Source: Campylobacter sp. RM16192 (GTDB lineage: Bacteria > Campylobacterota > Campylobacteria > Campylobacterales > Campylobacteraceae). Taken from it: a DNA stretch of 64,000 nt. Where the stretch lies: the NCBI RefSeq assembly GCF_004803855.2, contig NZ_CP012552.1, positions 1,116,001-1,180,000 on the forward strand, written 5' to 3'. Both the position numbers and the translations under genes were made by a program. Shown piece after piece: positions 35,832 to 43,555 of the stretch; position 1 is the first letter of the stretch; the number at the start of each line of letters is the position of its first letter. The notes below the pieces were generated by a model. The model had not been told where the DNA came from. It saw only the letters and a program-made list of their open reading frames with translations, and made no database searches.

Positions 35832-37592
35832 ATGTTTAAAAAAGCGATTTTTTCTATATTTTTACTTATCGTATCAGCATTTGGCGATCCGCTTTCGGTC
35901 GCTGAAGCTTTTGGACTGAGCGCAAAAACCGATAGCCAAAATGTCGAATTTAGATTTGATCTCGCCAAAGATATTTACGTATATAAGGACACTGTAAAGG
36001 TTCTTAGCGGTGGTAAACTCCTAAACGATCAGCTAAATTTGCCAAATTTTATAAACGACGGCAGTTTTGACGTATATCCTGAAAAATTTAGCTTATTTGT
36101 GCCTATAAGTTTGCTTAAAGAGATAAATCAAAGCGACAGCTTTAATATAGCGCTTGAGTATCAAGGTTGCGCCAAAAACGGCATTTGCTACCAACCGCAA
36201 GTAAATAACTACAGCGTATCAAGCGGCTTAAGCGGATACAAAATAGCGTTAATTCCAAAAGATGGCGATACGACCGTAGCCTCTAGCCTGCCTGGCGAAA
36301 GCGACTTATCCGAGCAAGACAGCATCGCTAAAAATTTAAGCGACAAAGGGTTTGTTTTATCGCTTATTACGTTTTTTGGTTATGGAATTTTACTTTCACT
36401 TACCCCTTGTATATTTCCTATGATACCGATACTTTCAAGCATTATCGTATCCAAATCAGGAGAAAAATTAAGCGCAAAACGAGGATTTTGGTTCTCGCTC
36501 ATATACGTGCTTGCCATGGCGCTAGCTTACGCGGTGGTGGGCATCATCGCAAGCGTCTTTGGCGCGGGGCTTAGCGGCATGCTTCAAACTCCTGCCGTGC
36601 TTATCGGCTTTAGCTTGGTCTTTGTCGCTCTTGCTTTATCGATGTTTGAACTTTACGAGTTTCAAATGCCGTTAAAAATACAAAATTTACTTAACAAAAA
36701 GGCTGAAAGCAAGGACGGGGTCGCCGGAATTTTTATCATGGGATTTTTATCGGCGCTCATAGCAAGTCCATGTGTCGCAGCTCCGCTTGCAGGCGTGCTA
36801 CTTTACATAGCGCAAAGCGGAAATGTGCTATTTGGCGGATCGGCTCTATTTATCATGGGGCTTGGTATGGGCGTACCGCTTCTAATCATCGGTGCAAGTT
36901 CCGGCAAGCTGCTTCCGCGCCCGGGAATTTGGATGGATAATATAAAAAGACTCTTTGGCTTTATCATGATATTTATGGCGATATGGCTTAGTGCGCGCGT
37001 ACTTGGCTCTCGTGTGGAGTTTTTGCTGTATGGTGTTACGGCTGTGTTTATGAGCGTATTTTTCGGAGCATTTGATAGCACAAGCGAAAATACAAGCGCA
37101 GGTAAAAAGATGATAAAAGCGGCTTTTTTAACGCTTTTTATCTACGCTTTTATACTCATTATCGGCTCTTTTACGGGAGCAAAGTCGCTGCTAAATCCGC
37201 TAGCAAATTTTGAAATTTCAAGTAGCGTTGCTGGCAAAGAGGCAAAATTTATCAGCGTATCAAACATAAATGAGCTTGAAAACGCTATAAAAAGCTCAAA
37301 CAAGCCGGTGATGATTGATTTTTATGCTACTTGGTGCGTAAGCTGCAACGAGCTTGACGAAATAACATTCAAAGACGAGGCAGTGCTTAAAAGGCTTGAA
37401 AATTTTACTCTTTTAAGAGTCGATGTGACAAAAGGCACGAGTGAAGATAACGAGCTAATGAAAAAATTTGGACTCATAGGACCTCCTGCTCTGATATTTT
37501 ACAAAGACGAAGATGAGCTAAAAAGCGCAAGAGTTATAGGGTTTTATGAACCTAAGAAATTCATAGCTCATCTTGATAAAATTAAATTGTAA
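35832..37592 (+). CDS. dsbD: Thiol:disulfide interchange protein DsbD
   Basis: 586 aa. Signal peptide, periplasmic alpha domain with the Cys pair of YQGCAKNGICYQP, eight-helix membrane domain with SLTPCIFPMIPILSSII and IASPCVAAPLAG, and a C-terminal thioredoxin domain with FYATWCVSCNELD. It carries electrons from cytoplasmic thioredoxin to periplasmic partners for disulfide reduction and c-type cytochrome maturation. Single gene; its stop is 68 bp before the tRNA. Confidence 0.95.
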   Translation: MFKKAIFSIFLLIVSAFGDPLSVAEAFGLSAKTDSQNVEFRFDLAKDIYVYKDTVKVLSGGKLLNDQLNLPNFINDGSFDVYPEKFSLFVPISLLKEINQSDSFNIALEYQGCAKNGICYQPQVNNYSVSSGLSGYKIALIPKDGDTTVASSLPGESDLSEQDSIAKNLSDKGFVLSLITFFGYGILLSLTPCIFPMIPILSSIIVSKSGEKLSAKRGFWFSLIYVLAMALAYAVVGIIASVFGAGLSGMLQTPAVLIGFSLVFVALALSMFELYEFQMPLKIQNLLNKKAESKDGVAGIFIMGFLSALIASPCVAAPLAGVLLYIAQSGNVLFGGSALFIMGLGMGVPLLIIGASSGKLLPRPGIWMDNIKRLFGFIMIFMAIWLSARVLGSRVEFLLYGVTAVFMSVFFGAFDSTSENTSAGKKMIKAAFLTLFIYAFILIIGSFTGAKSLLNPLANFEISSSVAGKEAKFISVSNINELENAIKSSNKPVMIDFYATWCVSCNELDEITFKDEAVLKRLENFTLLRVDVTKGTSEDNELMKKFGLIGPPALIFYKDEDELKSARVIGFYEPKKFIAHLDKIKL

Positions 37593-37660
37593 ATTTATCA
37601 TAAAATTTATACATTTAAAATCTTTTTTTATTAATTTTAATGTATAATTCTATCTTTGAA

Positions 37661-37731
37661 TACCCTGTAGTTTAGCGGTAGAACTGCTAACTCTGGATCA
37701 GCTAACAGAGGTTCGAATCCTCTCGGGGTAA
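37661..37731 (+). tRNA. tRNA, anticodon loop reads CTG (Gln-type), prophage-flanking
   Basis: Acceptor arms TACCCTG and CGGGGTA pair fully (one G-U), the D arm is GTTT/GAAC, and the T arm AGAGG-TTCGAAT-CCTCT is perfect. The anticodon loop is CTCTGGA with T33 and CTG at 34-36. The anticodon stem GCTAA/TCAGC has an A-C mismatch, the variable loop is short, and CCA is not encoded. It is bounded by the prophage on its 3' side and so is the likely integration site. Gln identity is tentative because G37 and the mismatch are unusual. Confidence 0.65.
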
Positions 37732-37819
37732 CAAGATATTTTGCTAAAATATTGTTTGTTTCGGCACTTTGTATATGTGGTAGCACTATTAGTAACACAA
37801 TAGAATTTTTGTATACTAA

Positions 37820-39394
37820 CTATTTTTGTTTATTTTTTTCTCTCATGCTTTGTCTTGCCCTATACGATCTCCCCCTTTGAGCTCTTGAATGCTCTGTTGG
37901 GGTTCTATCTCTTGCAGGCTTGCTTTTTTCTTTGCTTCTGTTGCTCCCACTCTTTTCTTTACCTATTTTATCTGCCAAACGCATAGCCTTAGCCATATCT
38001 GCTATTGATAAAGACCCTTTACCAAAGCCTACTTTGCCCATAGCCTCTACAAGATTACCGGCCTGTGTATTTGAAAAACTAAACCCACCATCTTTGTTTC
38101 TCGAAAAACTTTCTTTTGCACTTGATATTTTTTTATCACTGCCTTGTATGGATGTTGTAGCTGTAGTGACACTAATAGAGATAGCTATTTGAGTGACTAC
38201 GGTTGATTCAGTAATACTTTTTATATCTAGACTAGGAGCTACGCCAAAAACACTAGTTCTTGTAATATCGTCTAGCACATCTTGAAATTTACCTACAAAG
38301 CCTACATCCACATCTCTTCTCATACTTAGATCAAAACTCATGTTTCCATATCTATCCAAACTAACACCAGTAGAAAATTTAGAGTTGTATTTGCCTCTTT
38401 GAGTGCCAAGCTCCTTAAAGCCCTCCGCTTTAACGCTCTCTAGCTTTTCAAACTGTCGCCCCTTTATCACATCAGATACGGTTGGATAGTTTGTGTATTC
38501 ATACATTCGGTTATTTTCTACATACCCGACCGTGTTTCCGGTATAATCAACCGTTCTATAAAAATCAAGCGCACCAAACAAATTTTTAACCCCGTCTACA
38601 AACCCCAGCTTCTCTTGATAAACTCCTTTATCTTTCATAAATCCTACCAAATCCCCACCAAAACCAAAGCTGTTATCAAGCCCTGTAACCGTTTCAAAAA
38701 GCTCATTTACAAGAGCGTTTATCGCCACCGTTAAACCAAAGCTACCAACTAACCCCGTTGAAGTGCCTAGAGCCTTAAATCCTGACTTTATGGCTGTATT
38801 TAAGGCTAAGCTTTTAAACTCTCCATAAACAGCTTCAGCTATGTTTGCACCTTCAAATTTATGATTTACCAGCCCATCATAAATCATTCCAGCTATTGCG
38901 CCGCCCATTGGTCCAAACATAGAATATCCAAGCTCTTCAACTTGGTTTTCCATAAAGCTATCGTGCATTAGCTCCATAGCAAAGTTTTTAAAACTGCCTT
39001 GCTTTATGTAGCCGTTGCCATCTATTGACCTGCTAAAGCCTGTTTTATCTCTCTGGCTTTTTGCTCCAAAACTATCTTTATGCTCTATAATCTTTTCTAT
39101 TGTCTGCACTAACGCATTAAAGCTATAATCCTTTTCATCTCTTAAAATCATAATCTGCATAGGCATTAAAACAAACTCGCAAAAATCCTCGTTAAGTTCT
39201 AAAAGCCCCGCCGTAAGTGAAAAAGATTGATTTATAAAAAAGCTTCGTAAGTCTGGAGTGGGTAAATTTAAGGCGTTATATGCGTAACTGCCCGCATAAT
39301 ACCCGTCAAAAAGCCCACCCGCCATAAAGTCATATACGTCTGCTGTTGACGGGTTAGTTATGTTTAAGGAGTTTTCAAATCCTATGTAGTTCAT
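37820..39394 (-). CDS. Last gene of the structural operon, unknown (524 aa)
   Basis: 524 aa, not recognised. N-terminal ~130 residues are globular (DVYDFMAGGLFDGYYAGSYAY). The middle has Gly-rich hydrophobic helices (SMFGPMGGAIAGMIYDG, ALGTSTGLVGSFGLTVAINA), and the last ~80 residues are disordered and very basic (SGSNRSKEKSKPARDRTP, RRGRS-like). It is immediately beside the tRNA, a place where phages often keep cargo or lysogenic genes. A membrane-penetrating virion protein or a toxin-like effector are both possible. Confidence 0.55.
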   Translation of the reverse strand: MNYIGFENSLNITNPSTADVYDFMAGGLFDGYYAGSYAYNALNLPTPDLRSFFINQSFSLTAGLLELNEDFCEFVLMPMQIMILRDEKDYSFNALVQTIEKIIEHKDSFGAKSQRDKTGFSRSIDGNGYIKQGSFKNFAMELMHDSFMENQVEELGYSMFGPMGGAIAGMIYDGLVNHKFEGANIAEAVYGEFKSLALNTAIKSGFKALGTSTGLVGSFGLTVAINALVNELFETVTGLDNSFGFGGDLVGFMKDKGVYQEKLGFVDGVKNLFGALDFYRTVDYTGNTVGYVENNRMYEYTNYPTVSDVIKGRQFEKLESVKAEGFKELGTQRGKYNSKFSTGVSLDRYGNMSFDLSMRRDVDVGFVGKFQDVLDDITRTSVFGVAPSLDIKSITESTVVTQIAISISVTTATTSIQGSDKKISSAKESFSRNKDGGFSFSNTQAGNLVEAMGKVGFGKGSLSIADMAKAMRLADKIGKEKSGSNRSKEKSKPARDRTPTEHSRAQRGRSYRARQSMREKNKQK

Positions 39395-40047
39395 TTCTTT
39401 GTCATAGTGTAATTTGAAGGCTTATTGATGTTTTGCACGTCGTCTTTAATTGTGTAGTGAAGCACGTCAAGGAAATATTTAATCATCTCTGCCGGTACAA
39501 CCATACCGCCTGCGTGGTTTTCTGATACGGAGTCCTTTAAGATGCTTGAAACCTTAATAAGCCTATTATCTACAACCTGCCTATCGATAGCCTTTTGTTG
39601 GCTTTTTGCAAGAGCGGTTTCATCTTTTAATTTCTGGATTTGGGCGTCCAAAAGCAAATTTTGTTTTTCAAGTCCTTGTCTTCTTAGCTCTTTTTGCTCT
39701 TCAAGCTCATCATTTTTTAGCCTTGTGTTTCTGGTTTGCTCTTGTATGCCTTTGATGTTTTCATCTAAGGCTTGGTTTTGTTTTTGAAGCCCTTGAAGCT
39801 CTGTTTCAAAAGTTAGATGTTTGTATGCTAAGTCTAATGCTAACTGCATAGCAGAGGTAGTAAAAGACATAATCATACTTGGCAACATATTTGCAAAAAA
39901 CTGAATACGTTTTTCCTCTGGAATTTTATATTCATCGAATTTTTGGTCAAAAAAATCTACCATTATTTTATATGGAGTGTTTTCTCCGACACTCAATCCA
40001 AGCAACTCTATTGTGCATTCTTTGTGTTTTTCTTTAAAATCTGCCAT
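39391..40047 (-). CDS. Coiled-coil phage protein (218 aa)
   Basis: 218 aa, overlapping the 524-aa gene by 4 bp. The centre (about 85-165) is a long charged coiled coil (QKQNQALDENIKGIQEQTR, LEEQKELRRQGLEKQN). The N-terminal part has a hydrophobic patch (FFANMLPSMIMSFTTSAMQLAL). Probably works with its overlapping neighbour. No family recognised. Confidence 0.6.
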   Translation of the reverse strand: MADFKEKHKECTIELLGLSVGENTPYKIMVDFFDQKFDEYKIPEEKRIQFFANMLPSMIMSFTTSAMQLALDLAYKHLTFETELQGLQKQNQALDENIKGIQEQTRNTRLKNDELEEQKELRRQGLEKQNLLLDAQIQKLKDETALAKSQQKAIDRQVVDNRLIKVSSILKDSVSENHAGGMVVPAEMIKYFLDVLHYTIKDDVQNINKPSNYTMTKK

Positions 40048-40264
40048 CTCGTTTGTTCCTCTCCAGCCTTGCGACTTTTATTTTTTGTAAAGTTAAATTT
40101 TCCTCAATGCCTCGCACCTGCATCCCTAACCCATTGGTTTCTATCGTAACAACTCTTCCTGTCAAAGAGTTAATCAGCGATTTTAGAGTCTCTATTTCAC
40201 TATTAAGAATGCTTGTTTTGTTTTCAAGAGCCTCAATTTTTTGTTTTGCTTCATCAAGAGTCAT
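40034..40264 (-). CDS. Small coiled-coil protein (76 aa)
   Basis: 76 aa, two coiled-coil segments (AKQKIEALENKTSILNSEIE; GIEENLTLQKIKVARLERN). It overlaps its downstream neighbour by 14 bp. In this position, after holin and DUF5675, a spanin-like or oligomerising accessory role is conceivable, but there is no signal peptide. Confidence 0.55.
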   Translation of the reverse strand: MTLDEAKQKIEALENKTSILNSEIETLKSLINSLTGRVVTIETNGLGMQVRGIEENLTLQKIKVARLERNKRDGRF

Positions 40265-40267
40265 TTT

Positions 40268-40681
40268 TTACACACCATCGTTTATGATTTCTACTTCAAA
40301 GAGTTTGCCTTTTGTATGAGACATAAAGGCTTCAAGCGTATTCATGCTTTGATAAACTCCTTTTTCGTCGTATCTATTGCCTAAAAGTATGCATCCATCA
40401 GTGTCTTTTGGGAAGTTGCCGGCATGAATTAGGATATATCTTTTCTTTGGCACCACTTCGTTATATAAAAGTGGCAATGTTCGCTTAAATCTTGCGCTTT
40501 GATGCCAAGAGATGTGATACAGTCCTTGCGGAACTCTTCTATCTCTATTTGGCTCGGTAGTGTCTGCACCCTTTGGCTCAAGAGAGTATCCATCAAGCAA
40601 AATTTGCCCATCATTTTCTAACCTAAATTTACCAATCGTGCCATCAAAAATATTTTTAAATCTTCGTATTGTTAGTTTCAT
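40268..40681 (-). CDS. DUF5675 family phage protein
   Basis: 137 aa. Contains EPNRDRRVPQGLYHI and ILIHAGNFPKDTDGCILLGN, the DUF5675 signature. The H...DTxGC arrangement resembles the His/Cys pattern of L,D-transpeptidase-like (YkuD) sites. The gene sits in the lysis region where no lysozyme or amidase is seen, so a peptidoglycan-acting role is a reasonable inference, not a known one. Confidence 0.75.
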   Translation of the reverse strand: MKLTIRRFKNIFDGTIGKFRLENDGQILLDGYSLEPKGADTTEPNRDRRVPQGLYHISWHQSARFKRTLPLLYNEVVPKKRYILIHAGNFPKDTDGCILLGNRYDEKGVYQSMNTLEAFMSHTKGKLFEVEIINDGV

Positions 40682-40844
40682 GTCTTTCCTTAAATTTCAC
40701 TCTTTCTTTATGCTCGCCTTTTTTACCGACGTTAAAGCTCTCTACGGGTCTGTGATAGCCCATTACCCTCGTATAGACGACGCACTTAGTGCGTTTATCC
40801 TGCACGTCTTCAAGCACGCTATTCGATTTTTTTGTAGTTTGCAT
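40656..40844 (-). CDS. 62-aa peptide resembling the C-terminus of anaerobic ribonucleotide reductase
   Basis: 62 aa, overlapping holin and DUF5675 genes by 26 bp each. The core CVVYTRVMGYHRPVESFN followed by GKKGEHKERVKF closely matches the NrdD C-terminal glycyl-radical/finger region as found in short database entries annotated as anaerobic ribonucleoside-triphosphate reductase. The zinc-finger cysteines are absent. It may be a regulatory mimic or a free-standing domain; its presence in a lysis cassette is odd. Confidence 0.6.
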   Translation of the reverse strand: MQTTKKSNSVLEDVQDKRTKCVVYTRVMGYHRPVESFNVGKKGEHKERVKFKERHETNNTKI

Positions 40845-41181
40845 TCATATCCTCCTTTATGTCTATGCCTTTGGCTTTAACTTTGTCTAAAAGCACTTTT
40901 TCAAACAATGACAAAGCCCTTGTACCCATGTGAGAGGCTATACCTACACAGCAAGCCATCAGCATATCATCAAGTCCTGCATATCTACACAGATGAAAGG
41001 TTACCATCCCTATAAATGAGCTAATGACTATGTCGCCAACCCATTCACGAATAGAAAAATAAGGAATTTCTTTTCGTCTTATTCTTCTAACTGTGTGAGC
41101 CGTGCCAGCCCAAACAGAGAGTATTAATACATAGATAGGCACACTCCAATTTATTAGAAAATCCCAGATTTTATCATTCAC
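40819..41181 (-). CDS. Phage holin-like membrane protein
   Basis: 120 aa with three predicted membrane helices: WSVPIYVLILSVWAGTAHTV, IVISSFIGMVTFHLCRYAG and MLMACCVGIASHMGTRAL. The basic loop RRIRRKEIPYFSIREWVGD and the layout match holins of the LydA/phage-holin family. It forms the membrane lesion that ends infection. It overlaps the lipoprotein gene upstream. Confidence 0.75.
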   Translation of the reverse strand: MNDKIWDFLINWSVPIYVLILSVWAGTAHTVRRIRRKEIPYFSIREWVGDIVISSFIGMVTFHLCRYAGLDDMLMACCVGIASHMGTRALSLFEKVLLDKVKAKGIDIKEDMNANYKKIE

Positions 41182-41416
41182 TTTTTAAGCCTTTTACTTT
41201 TTCTTTGATTTTTTTAATTCTCTCAAACGACTTTGCAACTTCTGTTGAATTTATGTCTTTTGGTTTCTTAAGGGCAAATCTAACACGCTTTGCACTTTCG
41301 CTACTAAATTTAGCAATATCCGAAATTTCCTCACTGGTGTATTGATGTCCTGTTATTATCCCTTTGCATCCTGACATCACCACCACCACCAATACCATAA
41401 ATATTATTTTTTTCAT
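41174..41416 (-). CDS. Lipoprotein 2 of a tandem pair (lysis region)
   Basis: About 80 aa from ATG 41416. Lipobox VVVMSGCKGIITGHQYTSEE, then a charged helix rich in Lys (SFERIKKIKEKVKGLK). The first 20 mature residues repeat those of the upstream lipoprotein. Being small, lipidated and next to the holin it could be an o-spanin-like protein. Confidence 0.65.
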   Translation of the reverse strand: MKKIIFMVLVVVVMSGCKGIITGHQYTSEEISDIAKFSSESAKRVRFALKKPKDINSTEVAKSFERIKKIKEKVKGLKSE

Positions 41417-41570
41417 CTTGACCTCTATAAAATCTATAAACAAATCCCAGCCCGTAAAAGGCAACTTTGCCAATATTGCGCACTTCTTCGTATGTGTATT
41501 GATGTTTTGTGATAATACCTACACAACCGCTAAGCATAAGACAAGCTGTCAACAAGCTTATCAGCCTCAT
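41331..41570 (-). CDS. Lipoprotein 1 of a tandem pair (lysis region)
   Basis: 79 aa. Lipobox CLMLSGCVGIITKHQYTYEE, very similar to lipoprotein 2 (GIITxHQYTxEE). After about residue 50 the reading frame runs through the start region of lipoprotein 2 in another frame, so its C-terminal 28 residues are encoded by DNA shared with its paralogue. Either a genuine gene overlap or a duplicate truncated by deletion. Confidence 0.6.
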   Translation of the reverse strand: MRLISLLTACLMLSGCVGIITKHQYTYEEVRNIGKVAFYGLGFVYRFYRGQDEKNNIYGIGGGGDVRMQRDNNRTSIHQ

Positions 41571-41925
41571 CTCTATTCACCTTTCTCCACGCACTCCACC
41601 CAAACATTCTCACAGCCCTATAAATAGTCTTGCGAGTAATCCAATTCACGCCGTCTGCTTTCATTGCCTGCAAAAACAAATCATCAGCTTCTTTTCTGCT
41701 GGTGGTTTGTGTAGCATAAAGCCAATCATGCAAACAAGCCGCCCTATCGTATCTAGCTCCTGATTTTGGAAATATGTTTGTAAAAAGCTTTGGCACGCTT
41801 GCCCCATCAAAAATAAAGCCCGCAGGTATCACGACAAGGTCAGAACCTACATATATTAAAGCTTCTTTCAATCTGTATGAACCCGTGCCGACAAGATGTG
41901 TAACTACTAAATCGTTTCTAAACAT
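41530..41925 (-). CDS. DUF1353 phage protein
   Basis: 131 aa. Core VIPAGFIFDGASVPKLFTNI followed by RAACLHDWLYATQTTSRKEADDLFLQAM is the DUF1353 signature, a small family found next to lysis and tail genes in many prophages. The HDxLY motif suggests metal or substrate binding. Function unestablished. Confidence 0.85.
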   Translation of the reverse strand: MFRNDLVVTHLVGTGSYRLKEALIYVGSDLVVIPAGFIFDGASVPKLFTNIFPKSGARYDRAACLHDWLYATQTTSRKEADDLFLQAMKADGVNWITRKTIYRAVRMFGWSAWRKVNRDEADKLVDSLSYA

Positions 41926-41928
41926 ATC

Positions 41929-42501
41929 CTACCCCCACACTATAGCTTTAATAGCATCTATACTAGAAGCTGAAGATACTTGAGTTTTATAGGCTTGATA
42001 CTGTGAAAATATCAAAGCTTTTCTAAGGGCGTAATTTTTAAGTATTTCCTCTAGCTCAGCCTTAGTCATTTCCTTGTCAGTATCGTCTGACATAGTCCAT
42101 TTAATCTTGCCTGTAGTTGTCAAGCTTTCAAAATATCGAATAGAGCCATCTAGGTTGTCTATATCCTTCTCATTTCTAACATCTACGTTGTTAAGAGGTT
42201 CTGCTATCTTAGATTCTCTGATCTTTTTAAGCTCCTCTAGCTTAATGCTCTTAGCCATTTCAATATCAACATCGGCTATCTCTTCAGTAATAATGTAAGC
42301 TTCTTCAGTCTCCTCAGTGGTTGTTTTAATGTATTGATACTTATCTTTAGGCTGCTCTAAAGCCTTATTCTCTACAATCGGAATAAGGCTAAACTCTTCT
42401 CTTTGCTCTTTTGTAAGGCTATCTAAGAAGAATATACCTTTTTTTGTTTCTATATGGTTTTCCCAGATAGTCTCTTTAGTTTTTGTGTTGTAGTATTTCA
42501 T
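41929..42501 (-). CDS. DUF4376-like tail-fibre-associated protein
   Basis: About 190 aa from ATG 42501 (AGGGA upstream). The C-terminal part ELKKIRESKIAEPLNNVDVR...NLDGSIRYF and IKWTMSDDTDKEMTKAELEE matches the DUF4376 layout found downstream of phage tail fibres. Probably assists fibre assembly. Four bases separate it from DUF1353. Confidence 0.7.
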   Translation of the reverse strand: MKYYNTKTKETIWENHIETKKGIFFLDSLTKEQREEFSLIPIVENKALEQPKDKYQYIKTTTEETEEAYIITEEIADVDIEMAKSIKLEELKKIRESKIAEPLNNVDVRNEKDIDNLDGSIRYFESLTTTGKIKWTMSDDTDKEMTKAELEEILKNYALRKALIFSQYQAYKTQVSSASSIDAIKAIVWG

Positions 42502-42502
42502 T

Positions 42503-43555
42503 TTATATTTCCCTAATTTCAATATATTGTGATAAGCTTGAGCTTCTTATAGCCGTTCTAACCATGTCTCTCATTCCCTTTTTACAAGTTATTAATCTTA
42601 AGTTGTCACAAGAAGAAAAAGCATTAGTATTAATCTGAGTAATATTTGGTAATGTAAGTTCTCTAAGGCTAGAACATTGTAAAAAAGCTCCCTGCTCAAT
42701 AAGGGTAACTAGTGGGATATTGATTTCTGTTAATCGATTGCAATTATGGAAAGCATACTCCTTTATTATATTGGCTTTTGGAAGAGATACAGTAGTTAAC
42801 CCCCTGCAATGTACAAAAGATGCTCTCCCAACGGATATAACTTCCGGCAAAGTTATCGATGATAAAGCACTACAACCCCAAAATGCATTATCTTCAGTAC
42901 TTCTTACTTTAGGAAGATAAACATCAACTAACCTATCACAAGAAGAAAAACAACTCTCGCTTATAGTTTCAATGTTTGGTAACTTTACTTTTTCCAGTCT
43001 TTTACATGAATAAAAACCTTCTCCTCCAACTGAAGTTAATAAAGGAAAATCTATCTCTCTAATTAGGGAATCTCGGAAAACATTGAATCCTACTGTTGTT
43101 ACTTTTGGGAATGATATTTCCGACAAAACGTTACAATTGTTAAAGCACTTTTTACCGATGGAAGTTACTTCCGGGAATATGGCAGAAGTTAATGATTTGC
43201 ACATATAAAATGTATCCTCCTTAAGTTCTTTCACTAGCGGAAACTTCACCTTAGTTAATTTCCTGCATTGCTGAAAAGCCCTTTTACCAATCTCTTTAAC
43301 TTTGGGAAAAGCGGCTTTCTGAATACCACTGCCATAAAAAGCATCTCCTGAAATACTTTTTATCCTTTTACCAAACATATTTTTATAAGAACTAGAATGA
43401 GCATATCTTCCGCCCGAGACAATATTTCCTCTCTCCAAAAGAGTTATAGCCCCGGAACTATCTTGATGGTATAATCCTTCTCCTTTATCTTGGGATAAAA
43501 ACTCATAGTCTTTTAAGCCCGATGAAGTTTTTCTAAATGAACTTCCGTAAATCAT
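42503..43555 (-). CDS. BspA-type leucine-rich-repeat protein, candidate tail adhesin
   Basis: 350 aa. After ~60 N-terminal residues there are about eleven repeats of ~23 residues on the LRR_5/BspA pattern: FPKVKEIGKRAFQQCRKLTK, FPEVTSIGKKCFNNCNVLSE, LPNITQINTNAFSSCDNLRL and so on. It begins in an ATGA overlap with the tail-fibre gene, so it is made with it. Surface LRR proteins of this kind bind host or bacterial ligands; here the natural role is receptor binding by the phage tail. Confidence 0.8.
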   Translation of the reverse strand: MIYGSSFRKTSSGLKDYEFLSQDKGEGLYHQDSSGAITLLERGNIVSGGRYAHSSSYKNMFGKRIKSISGDAFYGSGIQKAAFPKVKEIGKRAFQQCRKLTKVKFPLVKELKEDTFYMCKSLTSAIFPEVTSIGKKCFNNCNVLSEISFPKVTTVGFNVFRDSLIREIDFPLLTSVGGEGFYSCKRLEKVKLPNIETISESCFSSCDRLVDVYLPKVRSTEDNAFWGCSALSSITLPEVISVGRASFVHCRGLTTVSLPKANIIKEYAFHNCNRLTEINIPLVTLIEQGAFLQCSSLRELTLPNITQINTNAFSSCDNLRLITCKKGMRDMVRTAIRSSSLSQYIEIREI

